In this document: one piece after another, positions 5,931 through 15,574 of the stretch | Layout of the letters: each line of letters opens with the position of its first letter | How positions within the stretch are numbered: the first letter of the stretch is position 1 | Origin: an uncultured Ruminococcus sp. | GTDB taxonomy: Bacteria; Bacillota; Clostridia; Oscillospirales; Ruminococcaceae | Assembly (NCBI GenBank): GCA_900539095.1 | Contig: UQAR01000007.1 | Coordinates: 1-45,097 of the forward strand | Reading direction: 5' to 3' | Length of the DNA stretch: 45,097 nucleotides | Position numbers and translations under genes: made by a program | Notes under the pieces: model-generated | Told to the model about the DNA's origin: nothing | What the model saw: the letters and a program-made list of their open reading frames with translations, nothing else | Database searches by the model: none

Positions 5931-8897
5931 GTGAAAGACACAATGTTTAGACGCATTATCACTTCGATGCTGGCTCTTGCAATGTGTGCGAGTGCAGCTG
6001 TTCCTGCGTTTGCAGACAGCGAAACCGCAGACGAAGGCGTTCTAGGCACGCAGGAAACTGCTGATGATTCTGCAACAGGCGACGGAAGTTCCGCTGCCAC
6101 GACGGGTACTGACTCGATCCGTCAGACTTCTTACACAAACTATGTTAAGAAGTATGCTGACGCTGCAAGACCTGACAAAACAGTTGAGGTCTTGGGCAAG
6201 GATTACGATCCTGCCTCAGTAACAGACGCTCAGATAACCGTTACAACAGTTGACGGAAAGAACGATGTTATGCAGTGGGCAAATCAGGAGGGCTCAGTTT
6301 CTTGGAAGGTGAACATTCCTGAAACAGGCGTCTACAATATCAAAATGGTATATGAGGCACTTGAGAGCAACACAAACGACGTTGAATTTTCAATGCTTAT
6401 CGACGGTGAGAGCCCTTATGCAACAGCGTCAAGAATCACGCTGAACAAAAGGTGGATCAACGAATCTGAGATAAAGCAGGATTCAAGACAGAACGATATC
6501 CGTCCTGGACAGATATCAACTCCGTGCTGGCAGGAAACTCCTCTGGAGGACATCGACGGACTCTTCAACGAGCCGCTGGAGTTCTACATAGAGGCCGGTG
6601 AACACACAATAACATTTGAGTCTGAAAAGGCTGAATTTGCTGTTGAGAAGTTCACTTTCTATCAGTATGAGGCACCTGCTGCTTATGCAGCACCGTCAGA
6701 CAGCGATCTGACACAGACTCAGGGACAGAGGATCACTCTTGAGGGTGAAACAGCTGCCTATAAGTCTGCAAGAACTCTTTATCCTACATCAGATAAGAGC
6801 TCATATCTCACATCAAGTGAGAACGGTTCAAGCCCTACTAAGACAAGATATAACACTATCGGTTCAGGCAGCTGGACACAGTCAACTCAGACAGTTACTT
6901 GGGAGTTCAACGTTGACAAGGCCGGCTACTATAAGATAGGTATAAGAGGCAGACAGGATCAGATGAGAGGTATGTACTCCAACAGACGTCTTTACGTCAA
7001 CGGCGAAGTACCTTGCCTCGAGGCTAATCAGATAAAGTTCTACTACGGCACAGACTGGGAGATAACAACTCCTAAGGACGAAAACGGAAATGACCTTTAT
7101 TTCTACCTCCAGGCAGGCACAAACACTATCTCACTTGAGGCTGTTCCTGGTGAGATCGGTGAGATCATGGGCGATCTGGATGAGCTTGTTTATAACATCA
7201 ACAGCTACTACAGACAGATCAGACAGATCACAGGTCCTGACCCAGACGAATACAACAACTACATGATCGATACAGCTATCCCTTCTATCATTCCTGACTT
7301 CAAGGAGTATGCTCAGACACTGAGAGATAAGAAGGCTGAGATCGAGAAACTTTCAAACTCAGGCGGTACTGAGGCTGAAACTCTTGAGAAAATGGCTATC
7401 GTTCTCGATAAGTGCGTAAAGAAACCTGACCTTATTCCTGAGATGATGTCACAGATCAAGGATAACATCACATCAGTTTCTTCATTCGTAAACCAGTATC
7501 GTGAGCAGCCGCTTGAAGTCGATATGATCGAGGTCGTAAACTCAGATCAGGACTTCACTTCATGTGACAAGTCATTCTTCGGCTCACTGAGCTTTGGTTT
7601 CAAGGGCTTTATCGGTTCATTCTTTGAGGACTACAACGCACTGTCCGATGAGGACGAAAGTGCTATGGAGTGCTGGGTAATGCTCGGCCGTGATAACGCT
7701 GAGGCTCTCCAGCAGCTCATTTCAAGTGAATACAATCCAACAGCTAAAACAAAGATCAACCTCAAGCTCGTTCAGGGCGGTATCGTTGAGGCTACATTCG
7801 CAGGCAAGGGTCCTGACCTCGCTCTCTTCATGGGCGGCGACTTCCCTATCCAGCTTGCAGCCCGTGGCGTTCTTACAGATCTGACCACATTCAGCGACTT
7901 TGACGAGGTAAAGACACGTTTCGCAGACGACGCTACTGTTCTTTATCAGTATAACGGCGGTACATACGGTCTTCCATGTGACCAGACCTTCCCAATGCTG
8001 TTCTATCGTTCAGATATCCTTAGCGAATACGATATCGACCCGGCAACAGACCTCAATACTTGGGACGGACTTCTCAACTGTCTGCCAACACTTCAGAGAA
8101 ACTACCTCGAAGTTGGTCTTATCCTCCCTGTAATGACAAGTACAGGCGGAACAACTCAGGTATCTGCTATCACAGAGCCTGGTAACACATTTGCTATGCT
8201 GCTCCTCCAGCAGGGTCTTAACTACTACAACGAAGAGCAGACAAAGACAACATTCGATACTCAGGAGGCTGTAAACGCTTTCGATACTTGGACAAAGTTC
8301 TATACAACATACAGTTTCCAGCAGACATATGACGCATTCACACGTTTCAGAACAGGTGATATGCCGGTAGTTATCCAGAACTACACATTCTACAACCAGC
8401 TTTCTGTAGCTGCTCCTGAGATCAAGGGCTGCTGGGGATTCCAGCCAGTACCTGGTACAGTTCAGGCTGACGGTACTATAAACCACTCAGCAAACTCCAA
8501 CGGTTCAGGTGCTATCATCTTCACAAAGGCTGAAGATCAGGAAGGTGCTTGGGACTTCATCAAGTGGTTCACATCTACTGACGCTCAGGTCAAGTATGGT
8601 AACAACATCGAGTCTATCCTCGGTACAATGGGTAGATACGCAACAGCTAACGAAGAGGCTCTTCAGCAGCTGTCTTGGACAACATCAGAAGTAAACCTTC
8701 TCCTTGACCAGCTCAACTCACAGGTAGAGATCCCAATTATCCCTGCATCTTACGGCGTTACAAGAAACGTTATGAACGCATTCAGATCCGTTGTAAACGA
8801 CTATAACAACGCTCGTGACGAACTGTTCTGGTACAACAAGGACATCAACGACGAGATCACTCGTAAGCTTGAAGATCTTGGTCTTTACGATAATTAA
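5931..8897 (+). CDS. Secreted solute-binding protein with two CBM-like modules
   Basis: Protein of 988 residues from GTG 5931 (AAAGGTGG seven bases upstream). Signal peptide 1-28 with a signal-peptidase I site (VPAFA before Asp29) and no convincing lipobox. Residues about 63-248 and 265-424 are beta-sandwich, CBM35/CBM6-like carbohydrate-binding modules (VNIPETGVYNIKM and FNVDKAGYYKIGIRGR are characteristic strands). A helical segment (430-525) follows. From about 575 to the end is a family 1 extracellular solute-binding domain (CWVMLGRDNAEALQQL, GPDLALFMGGDFPIQLAARG, YGLPCDQTFPMLFYR, WDFIKWFTS). It should deliver a carbohydrate to the permeases encoded next. About twice the usual length of sugar-binding proteins. 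Family assignment is firm; the substrate is unknown. Confidence 0.88.
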   Translation: MKDTMFRRIITSMLALAMCASAAVPAFADSETADEGVLGTQETADDSATGDGSSAATTGTDSIRQTSYTNYVKKYADAARPDKTVEVLGKDYDPASVTDAQITVTTVDGKNDVMQWANQEGSVSWKVNIPETGVYNIKMVYEALESNTNDVEFSMLIDGESPYATASRITLNKRWINESEIKQDSRQNDIRPGQISTPCWQETPLEDIDGLFNEPLEFYIEAGEHTITFESEKAEFAVEKFTFYQYEAPAAYAAPSDSDLTQTQGQRITLEGETAAYKSARTLYPTSDKSSYLTSSENGSSPTKTRYNTIGSGSWTQSTQTVTWEFNVDKAGYYKIGIRGRQDQMRGMYSNRRLYVNGEVPCLEANQIKFYYGTDWEITTPKDENGNDLYFYLQAGTNTISLEAVPGEIGEIMGDLDELVYNINSYYRQIRQITGPDPDEYNNYMIDTAIPSIIPDFKEYAQTLRDKKAEIEKLSNSGGTEAETLEKMAIVLDKCVKKPDLIPEMMSQIKDNITSVSSFVNQYREQPLEVDMIEVVNSDQDFTSCDKSFFGSLSFGFKGFIGSFFEDYNALSDEDESAMECWVMLGRDNAEALQQLISSEYNPTAKTKINLKLVQGGIVEATFAGKGPDLALFMGGDFPIQLAARGVLTDLTTFSDFDEVKTRFADDATVLYQYNGGTYGLPCDQTFPMLFYRSDILSEYDIDPATDLNTWDGLLNCLPTLQRNYLEVGLILPVMTSTGGTTQVSAITEPGNTFAMLLLQQGLNYYNEEQTKTTFDTQEAVNAFDTWTKFYTTYSFQQTYDAFTRFRTGDMPVVIQNYTFYNQLSVAAPEIKGCWGFQPVPGTVQADGTINHSANSNGSGAIIFTKAEDQEGAWDFIKWFTSTDAQVKYGNNIESILGTMGRYATANEEALQQLSWTTSEVNLLLDQLNSQVEIPIIPASYGVTRNVMNAFRSVVNDYNNARDELFWYNKDINDEITRKLEDLGLYDN

Positions 8898-8914
8898 TGA
8901 AAGGGGAGTAACTA

Positions 8915-9853
8915 ATGGCCAAAACCAATCCTGAAACGCCTATGATAAAACAGGGCAAGTGGAAGTACACATGGCACATGATGAAAACCAACAAGGCTTG
9001 CTACGCAATGCTCCTGCCTTTCATGTCTTTGTTCCTTATCTTCACGGTAGCACCTGTTATAATGTCGCTGCCAATAGGCTTTACAAACTTTAACATGATC
9101 GAAACTCCTAAATTCGTAGGACTTTCAAACTTCTATACGCTGTTCCTTAACGACGACGTATTCCTTATCGCAGTAAGAAACACTCTTATCTTTGCGATAT
9201 TCACAGGTCCGTTCTCTTATATCCTCAGCTTTATCATCGCTTGGCTGATAAACGAGATGAACGCATTCCTCAAAACATTCTTTACATTCGTTTTCTATGC
9301 ACCTTCAATGACAACTTCCGTATACGTTACTTGGCAGCTCATCCTGTCAGGTGACTCCTACGGTTATCTGAACGCTGTGCTCATCGATCTTGGTATCCTG
9401 AACGAACCTGCACAGTGGCTCACAGATACAAACTATATCCTCACAGTTGTTATCATCGTTCAGCTGTGGATGTCAATGGGTGCAGGATTCCTTGCTATCC
9501 GTGCAGGTTTTCAGAACATTGATAAGTCAATGTACGAGGCCGGTGCTATCGAGGGTATCAAGAACAGGTGGCAGGAACTTTTCTACATCACTATCCCGTC
9601 AATGGGACCACAGCTCTTGTTCGCTGCTGTTATCCAGATCTCAGCATCATTCACAGTCGGCGTTGTTGGTCAGAACCTCGTAGGTCTGCCTTCAACAGAC
9701 TATGCAGCTCACACGATCATGAACCACGCTACCGACTATGGTAACATTCGTTACGAAATGGGTTATGCGTCAGCAATATGCTTCGTACTGTTCGCTGCAA
9801 TGCTCCTTGCCAATAAGGGTATCAACTGGCTCTTAGGCAAGTATCTTGACTAA
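8915..9853 (+). CDS. Sugar ABC transporter permease, MalF type (pair 1)
   Basis: Integral membrane protein of 312 residues with six predicted helices; the first is about 29-53. The EAA loop at 208-227 (YEAGAIEGIKNRWQELFYIT, then IPSMGP) docks the ATPase, defining a type I importer permease of the MalF/UgpA group. It starts with ATG after AAAGGGGAG, 17 bases past the binding-protein gene, and is followed 17 bases later by its MalG-type partner. No MalK-type ATPase (with a TOBE domain) is encoded in the window, so energy probably comes from a shared ATPase elsewhere, as MsmX serves several importers in Bacillus. Confidence 0.92.
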   Translation: MAKTNPETPMIKQGKWKYTWHMMKTNKACYAMLLPFMSLFLIFTVAPVIMSLPIGFTNFNMIETPKFVGLSNFYTLFLNDDVFLIAVRNTLIFAIFTGPFSYILSFIIAWLINEMNAFLKTFFTFVFYAPSMTTSVYVTWQLILSGDSYGYLNAVLIDLGILNEPAQWLTDTNYILTVVIIVQLWMSMGAGFLAIRAGFQNIDKSMYEAGAIEGIKNRWQELFYITIPSMGPQLLFAAVIQISASFTVGVVGQNLVGLPSTDYAAHTIMNHATDYGNIRYEMGYASAICFVLFAAMLLANKGINWLLGKYLD

Positions 9854-9870
9854 AGGAGGGGAGTATATAA

Positions 9871-10773
9871 ATGGCTAGAAAAAGAAAAAAGCAGCAGTCT
9901 ATTGAAAAGCTGAAGGTCAAAGAGAAAAAGGCGAGAGTCAACGGTTCTCTTGGCGGAGATATAGTTATTTTCGTATTCCTCTGTCTTCTCGGTGCATTCA
10001 TGGTGTTCCCGCTGTATTACTCAGTTATTCAGTCTATGAAACCTGTTGAGGAACTGTTCGTGTTCCCTCCAAAGCTTTATGTACTGAATCCGACTACCAA
10101 CAACTTCTCTGATATGTTCAAGGTAGCCGCAAGCTCATGGCAGGTACCACTGTCAAGATATATCTTCAACAGTTTCTTTATTACAATAGTAATTTGTATC
10201 TGCAACCTTTTCGTTTGCTGCTGTGCAGCATTCGTTCTTGCAAAGTGTAAATTTCCAGGAAACAAGGTCATTAACCAGATCATCGTTATTGCCCTCTTGT
10301 TCTCCTCAAATGCAACATGGATCATGCAGTTCCTCGTAATGGCTAGGCTCCATATGATCGATACATACTGGGCACTGATCCTCCCAAGCATTTCAACTTC
10401 AATGGGTCTTTACCTCATGCGTCAGAGCATGACAACTATCCACGATTCCATGGTAGAGGCGGCTAAGGTGGACGGTGCAGGTCTGTTCAGGATTTGCTGG
10501 CAGATCGTCGTTCCAAACTCAAAGCCGGCATTGATGACACTTATCATCTTCGCTTTCCAGGGAGCATGGAACATTCAGGGCGGAGCACTTATCTACTCCG
10601 AGCAGCTCAAAACACTACCTACAGTTGTACAGCAGATCACAGCCGCAGGTCTTGCCCGTCAGGGTGTAACCTTTGCAGCAGCGGTCGTACTTCTGATACC
10701 ACCACTGATCGTATTCCTCGTAGCTCAGGGCAACGTCATGGAAACAATGGCTAACTCAGGTATGAAGGATTAA
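9871..10773 (+). CDS. Sugar ABC transporter permease, MalG type (pair 1)
   Basis: Permease of 300 residues with a basic cytoplasmic N-terminus (1-28), first helix about 30-50, and an EAA loop at 196-215 (EAAKVDGAGLFRICWQIVVP). This is the MalG/UgpE-type half that pairs with the preceding MalF-type protein. The AAGGAGGGGAG ribosome site is strong. A Cys-rich helix (ICICNLFVCCCAA, about 109-121) is unusual but seems to lie within the membrane. The next gene starts 41 bases downstream. Confidence 0.92.
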   Translation: MARKRKKQQSIEKLKVKEKKARVNGSLGGDIVIFVFLCLLGAFMVFPLYYSVIQSMKPVEELFVFPPKLYVLNPTTNNFSDMFKVAASSWQVPLSRYIFNSFFITIVICICNLFVCCCAAFVLAKCKFPGNKVINQIIVIALLFSSNATWIMQFLVMARLHMIDTYWALILPSISTSMGLYLMRQSMTTIHDSMVEAAKVDGAGLFRICWQIVVPNSKPALMTLIIFAFQGAWNIQGGALIYSEQLKTLPTVVQQITAAGLARQGVTFAAAVVLLIPPLIVFLVAQGNVMETMANSGMKD

Positions 10774-10813
10774 TTTGAACTTAAATTATAGAAAAGGAAA
10801 AAGGTGATAAGTA

Positions 10814-12424
10814 GTGTCGAGAAATAAAATCTCTCTAAAACGAATAATCTCTGCGGCACTGGCAGCAGGTCTGGCTTTGACCATGACCGTGACTGCTTTC
10901 GCAGATGAGCCTTATACAGCCTATAACTACGATTACTGGGACGATGCGATACCTTCCCAGAGTGCTTATCGTGTAGGTAAGACTGTAACAGGTAAAGATA
11001 TGGGTCTTGACAGGCTTTCAGATCCAAGCGATCCGCTTTACATAAGCGATGACGCTCCTGCAAAGCTCTCAGACGCAAAAGACCTCTATTACGATCAGGA
11101 CAATGATACATTCTGGGTTTGCGATTCAGGCAACAACAGAATACTCCGTCTTGACACAGATCTTAAAGTAACAGGCTGCTATACAGGCTTTACAGGCTCT
11201 ACTGAGATAGCTGTTGGCGAGGACGGCAAGTCAACATTTGCCAATCCTAACGGTATCTATGTAAAGAAGAGCATCTTCGATGACGAGCTTTACATTTATA
11301 TCGCTGATACAGATAACTCAAGAGCTGTTAAGTGCACTGTTGAGTCAGGCACAGAAATGAAACTTGTTCAGGAATATACAAAGCCTGACACAAAGCTTTA
11401 TGATTCAGAAACATTCAACCCTTCAAAGATACTTGCAGACAAGGCTGAGAACATCTACGTTGTTTGTAAGTCAGTAAACACAGGTTCTGTTCAGTTCAAT
11501 AAGGACGGCGAGTTCCAGGGATTCTACGGTGCGAACCGAGTTGAGGTAACAGCTGCCGTTATCGCTCAGAAACTGTGGAGAAAGATTGCATCGAACGAGC
11601 AGATCTCAGCAATGACAAGAAACGTTCCTGTTGAGTATGCAAACTTTGATATCGATAATGACGGCTTTATCTATACTGTTACTGAGGCTGCTAACACAAC
11701 AACAGACGCAGTTAAAAAGCTGAACCCGGCTGGCTATAACATCTGGGACAACGCAGTCGGTGATGAGTATTCATTCGGTGACGTTTCATCTGAGTACGAT
11801 TCAACAACAAACAAAACTTATAAGTGCAGACTTACAGATATCTGCGTTTCAGACAACGGAACAATAAATGTTCTTGACTACGAGAACGGTAGAGTGTTCC
11901 AGTATGACAAGCTTTGCAACCTCCTTTGCATCTTTGGTACAAAGAACTCCACCTCCGACCAGGCAGGTAGTTTCCTCGGACCAAACGCTATCGAGGCAAG
12001 AGGCAACGAGGTATATATCCTCGACGGCACAAAGAACGATATCACTATCTACACCGAAACAACTTTCGGCAACGTGGTACACAGAGCAGTTCTCCTTTAT
12101 GACGAAGGCAGATACTCAGACGCAAGAGCTGACTGGGAAGAAGTTATAAAGAGAGACGGCGGCTATGCAATGGCTTATGTTGGTCTTGGCAAGGCTTGCC
12201 TTAACGACGGTGAGTATACAAAGGCTCTGGATTACTTCAAGACAGCTTACGATCAGGACGACTACGATAAGGCGTTCAAGTATGCAAGAGAAGAATGGCT
12301 CAGAGATAACTTCACAGCTATAATGATAGTTATAATCGTTATAATCGCTCTGCTCATCGTAAAAGCAGTTCTCAAGAAAAAGGGCATAAAGCTCATCAAA
12401 CGCAAGAAGAAGGAGGGAAACTGA
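10814..12424 (+). CDS. Secreted NHL-repeat/TPR protein with C-terminal membrane anchor
   Basis: Protein of 536 residues starting at GTG (AAAAAGGTG upstream). Signal peptide 1-30 (VTAFA before Asp31). Residues about 70-420 form an NHL-like beta-propeller (YYDQDNDTFWVCDSGNNRILRLD; FANPNGIYV; ITDTD-like blades such as YIADTDNSRAVK; ITDICVSDNGTINVLDYENGRVFQYD). A TPR-like helical stretch covers 428-499 (YDEGRYSDARADWEEVIKRD; LGKACLNDGEYTKALDYF). A helix at 500-519 and a Lys-rich tail put the propeller outside and the tail inside. NHL propellers bind proteins or glycans; no enzyme residues were recognised. It is one base from the next gene (Yip1-like), pointing to joint function. Confidence 0.85.
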   Translation: MSRNKISLKRIISAALAAGLALTMTVTAFADEPYTAYNYDYWDDAIPSQSAYRVGKTVTGKDMGLDRLSDPSDPLYISDDAPAKLSDAKDLYYDQDNDTFWVCDSGNNRILRLDTDLKVTGCYTGFTGSTEIAVGEDGKSTFANPNGIYVKKSIFDDELYIYIADTDNSRAVKCTVESGTEMKLVQEYTKPDTKLYDSETFNPSKILADKAENIYVVCKSVNTGSVQFNKDGEFQGFYGANRVEVTAAVIAQKLWRKIASNEQISAMTRNVPVEYANFDIDNDGFIYTVTEAANTTTDAVKKLNPAGYNIWDNAVGDEYSFGDVSSEYDSTTNKTYKCRLTDICVSDNGTINVLDYENGRVFQYDKLCNLLCIFGTKNSTSDQAGSFLGPNAIEARGNEVYILDGTKNDITIYTETTFGNVVHRAVLLYDEGRYSDARADWEEVIKRDGGYAMAYVGLGKACLNDGEYTKALDYFKTAYDQDDYDKAFKYAREEWLRDNFTAIMIVIIVIIALLIVKAVLKKKGIKLIKRKKKEGN

Positions 12425-12425
12425 T

Positions 12426-13055
12426 ATGTATGAATTTACTCCTGTAGGTTGGCTCAAACATTGCGTTTTCCACCCTGTTGAAGGTTTTGAGGACCTGAGA
12501 TGGAAGAAACAAGGCTCAATTAAAATATCGATGCTCATAGTTCTCTTCCTCTTTATTGCAATGGTCGTTGACAGACAGCTCACGGGCTTTCAGTTCAATG
12601 ACAACTACGTTAAAGTATTCAACGTTGTTCCGCTTATCGTTCAGTCTGTAGTTTACTTCTTTACATGGGTACTCGGCAACTGGGCAATATGCACACTTCT
12701 CGACGGTGAAGGTACACTTAAAAAGATATGCATCTATTCTGCATATTCTCTCGTGCCTTACATCGTATGCACATTCATAGCAGTGATCTTCTCAAACGTT
12801 CTGGTACAGGACGAGTCGATCTGGATCACAGCTATCCAGTATCTTGGTATCGGCTGGTCTCTTATCCTTATGATACAGGCAATGAGAGCCGTTCACCAGT
12901 ATTCATTCGGTAAAACACTTGCATCAATTATCGGTACGATCATCGCAATGCTCCTTATATTGTTCCTTGCGATACTTCTCCTTTCATTGTTCCAGCAGGT
13001 ATATGTATTCGGTTACTCAGTTTACACTGAGATCATGTACAGAATCAGAGGCTAA
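12426..13055 (+). CDS. Yip1-family multispanning membrane protein
   Basis: Protein of 209 residues with a cytoplasmic N-terminus (FHPVEGFEDLRWKKQGS, typical of bacterial Yip1-domain proteins found beside such importers) and five predicted helices (about 34-50, 64-88, 102-124, 132-153, 164-190). YSLVPYIVCTFIAV in the third helix matches the Yip1 pattern. Bacterial members have no settled function. GGAGG precedes the ATG, which starts one base after the NHL/TPR gene. It may help assemble or anchor that protein, which is inference from adjacency only. Confidence 0.8.
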   Translation: MYEFTPVGWLKHCVFHPVEGFEDLRWKKQGSIKISMLIVLFLFIAMVVDRQLTGFQFNDNYVKVFNVVPLIVQSVVYFFTWVLGNWAICTLLDGEGTLKKICIYSAYSLVPYIVCTFIAVIFSNVLVQDESIWITAIQYLGIGWSLILMIQAMRAVHQYSFGKTLASIIGTIIAMLLILFLAILLLSLFQQVYVFGYSVYTEIMYRIRG

Positions 13056-13081
13056 AACAGAAACGGTGGTGTAAATAATAA

Positions 13082-15574
13082 ATGCATAACAAAAGTTACA
13101 AGAAAGCAGCTGTCTTTGCTATCTGCCTTACAATGCTGATGCCTCTGGGTTCTATGGTGGTTTCTTCTACTGACGAGAGTTCAAGTCAGGCTGATTCAAG
13201 TGCCGCTGCAAAGGATACTGACAGCAGCGTTGATTCAGCAGCTGACGAGTCAAGCTCAGATGATTCTTCTGACGCAGTAACAACTGCCGATGAAAGCGGC
13301 GACAAGGCTGTTGACGATTCCGCAGCCGACAGTGCAGCAGATACAGAAACAACAACTGCTACAGCAAGCAAGGACGACGAAGTTCAGCCTATCACTGACG
13401 AAGAGGCTCTTGCAATGTGCGAAAAGGTAACAGAGAACGATAAGTTTGCTCTCTATCTTGATGAAGAGAACGAAAGACTCTGTTTGTTCGTAAAGGCTAC
13501 AGGCAAGTATTGGTGGACTTCTCCAATAAACATTGAGGCTGACCAGACAATTATCGACACAGTTAAGGGCACAGCAATGAAAAATGCCCAGAGAAAGCAG
13601 ATCGCTGCCAGTGCCGCTATAAGAGTCGGCGACCTCAGACAGGAAAAGAGAACTGAGTCCCCTGCCCCTGTTTACTCAAACAAGGCAAAGGTAAAATGGC
13701 AGACAAATTCAGACGGCGTCGTTGCTACATACAATTACGCATCTGAAGGCGTAAAGCTCAAGATACATTACGTTCTTGAGGACGATAACCTTTATGTTTA
13801 CTGCGATTCAGACGAGATCGAAGAGAAGAACACTTCTCAGGTAGACGGCAAGGTGCTCACAAAGCTTGAGTTCTGCCCTAACTTCGGTGCTGCTGATTCA
13901 GCTGCTACAGGCTATATGATAGTTCCTGACGGCAGCGGTGCTGTAATAAACTACAACAACGGCAAGACCGATTACGCTGATTACTCTCAGCAGGTATTCG
14001 GCAGAGATTATACAGCTGTTCCTATAACAGCTCCAAGAACAACTCAGCAGGCTTATATGCCTGTACTGGCAACTGTAAGCGGTTCATCAGGACTTGTTTG
14101 CATTGCGTCTGACGGTGAGTCAAATGTTTATGCACACGCTCAGGTGGCAGGTCAGGAAAAACAGGCTTACAACACTTGCTACTTCGAGTTTGAAACAAGA
14201 AGTTCCGACTCATTCTTCATGAGTGGTGATAACTCAAACAAGATAACAGTTTTCGAGAAGAACGGAATCAAGACCGAGAGATTCGGCGTTCGTTACTATC
14301 CTGTTGATTCAGACAACGGCGAGGATCTTAACTACGCTGACTGTGCTGAGGTGTACAGAAACTACCTTATCAATAATAAGGGTCTGACAGCTAAGACTCA
14401 GGCAAATAAGAGCGATCTTTACGTTGACCTCTACGGCGGCGTTATGAAGGACACTTCTATCCTCGGTATCCCATTCAACCTCAAGACTGAGATAACAGGT
14501 TTCGACCAGGCGTCAGATATCCTCGATATACTCAAGGAAAACGGTGTTGACAACATCACAGTCAACTACAACGACTGGACAAACGATTCCATTAAGAACA
14601 AGATATCCACAGAGGTATCTCCTTCAGGTACGCTGGGCGGTTCAAGTGCATTTGACAAGCTTTTGTCAAAGGACGAGAACATGAAGATAGTACCTTCAAT
14701 GAACAACTTCCAGATGGACAGCGGTTCATGGGGTTACATGGCACTCACAAGCACAGCTATCAGAGTTTCAAACGCTTATTCAAGACAGTCATCATACAGC
14801 CCTGCATTCGGCGTTGCAGAAAAGGGAGTTTCACCTGCTCTGCTCACACCTAACAAGTACACGAACGTGTTTACTGAGATGCTGGAAAGCTACAGCGATG
14901 AGAAGATGACTTCTATCGGTTTCGGCGACTATTCAACTAAGCTGGTATCAGATTACTCAAAAAAGGATCCTTCAAGCAGAAGTAAGACAATGACCACTAT
15001 CGCTGACGGCTATAAGAGTGCAAGCGAGAAGATCGACACAGTATTTGCAGACGGTGCGAACTCTTATGTTCTCCCATATGTAACAAACGTTTCAAACGTT
15101 CCTGTTTACTCCAGCGGATTCAACGTAACAGACTACGATATCCCGTTCTATCAGATGGTCATTCACGGATTTGTTGATTATTCTTCAACACCTATCAACA
15201 AGAGCTCAAATTCAGATGAAACATTCCTGCTTTCACTGGCTGCCGGCTCACAGATACACTTCGATATGACTTACGCTGATTCTGATACACTTCAGGATAC
15301 AGATTATGACGACCTGTATTATTCAAACTATGCAGGCTGGACGGATCTTGCAGCTAATCAGTACAAGAAGGTAAGCAGCATACTTTCAGGCGTTTCAGAT
15401 TATACCATAACAAAGTATGAGCTGAGCGACGACAAGAACGTTCTTACCACAACTTATTCAAAGGACGGTGCGTCAGACGTTGTTATCAGCGTTGATAAGA
15501 AGAATGCGACAGCTACCGTCGGCACAGAGGTCTATGACCTTGCAGATTGTATAGAAGGAGGTTTGACAGAATAA
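13082..15574 (+). CDS. Secreted DUF5696-like protein
   Basis: Protein of 830 residues. Signal peptide about 1-28, then a Ser/Asp/Ala-rich spacer to about 100, then a large domain resembling DUF5696: an N-terminal beta-rich part (KATGKYWWTSPIN, GYMIVPDGSGAVINYNNGK) and a region like a TIM barrel (YVDLYGGV, GFDQASDILDILKENGVDNITVNYNDW, MKIVPSMNNFQM). DUF5696 proteins sit beside sugar importers in Paenibacillus and Clostridia; a glycosidase-like fold is plausible but I see no proven catalytic pair. The mature protein has no visible anchor unless the signal stays uncleaved. The start ATG follows GGTGG. The stop overlaps the next ATG by one base. Confidence 0.72.
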   Translation: MHNKSYKKAAVFAICLTMLMPLGSMVVSSTDESSSQADSSAAAKDTDSSVDSAADESSSDDSSDAVTTADESGDKAVDDSAADSAADTETTTATASKDDEVQPITDEEALAMCEKVTENDKFALYLDEENERLCLFVKATGKYWWTSPINIEADQTIIDTVKGTAMKNAQRKQIAASAAIRVGDLRQEKRTESPAPVYSNKAKVKWQTNSDGVVATYNYASEGVKLKIHYVLEDDNLYVYCDSDEIEEKNTSQVDGKVLTKLEFCPNFGAADSAATGYMIVPDGSGAVINYNNGKTDYADYSQQVFGRDYTAVPITAPRTTQQAYMPVLATVSGSSGLVCIASDGESNVYAHAQVAGQEKQAYNTCYFEFETRSSDSFFMSGDNSNKITVFEKNGIKTERFGVRYYPVDSDNGEDLNYADCAEVYRNYLINNKGLTAKTQANKSDLYVDLYGGVMKDTSILGIPFNLKTEITGFDQASDILDILKENGVDNITVNYNDWTNDSIKNKISTEVSPSGTLGGSSAFDKLLSKDENMKIVPSMNNFQMDSGSWGYMALTSTAIRVSNAYSRQSSYSPAFGVAEKGVSPALLTPNKYTNVFTEMLESYSDEKMTSIGFGDYSTKLVSDYSKKDPSSRSKTMTTIADGYKSASEKIDTVFADGANSYVLPYVTNVSNVPVYSSGFNVTDYDIPFYQMVIHGFVDYSSTPINKSSNSDETFLLSLAAGSQIHFDMTYADSDTLQDTDYDDLYYSNYAGWTDLAANQYKKVSSILSGVSDYTITKYELSDDKNVLTTTYSKDGASDVVISVDKKNATATVGTEVYDLADCIEGGLTE

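Noticed and set aside
13167..13371. Minus-strand reading frames opposite the DUF5696-like gene
   Set aside because: They mirror the Ser/Asp/Ala-rich spacer and have no ribosome site or promoter.
15547..15573. Nine-codon N-terminal extension of the second MalF-type permease
   Set aside because: It reads through the AAGGAGG that serves the ATG at 15574.
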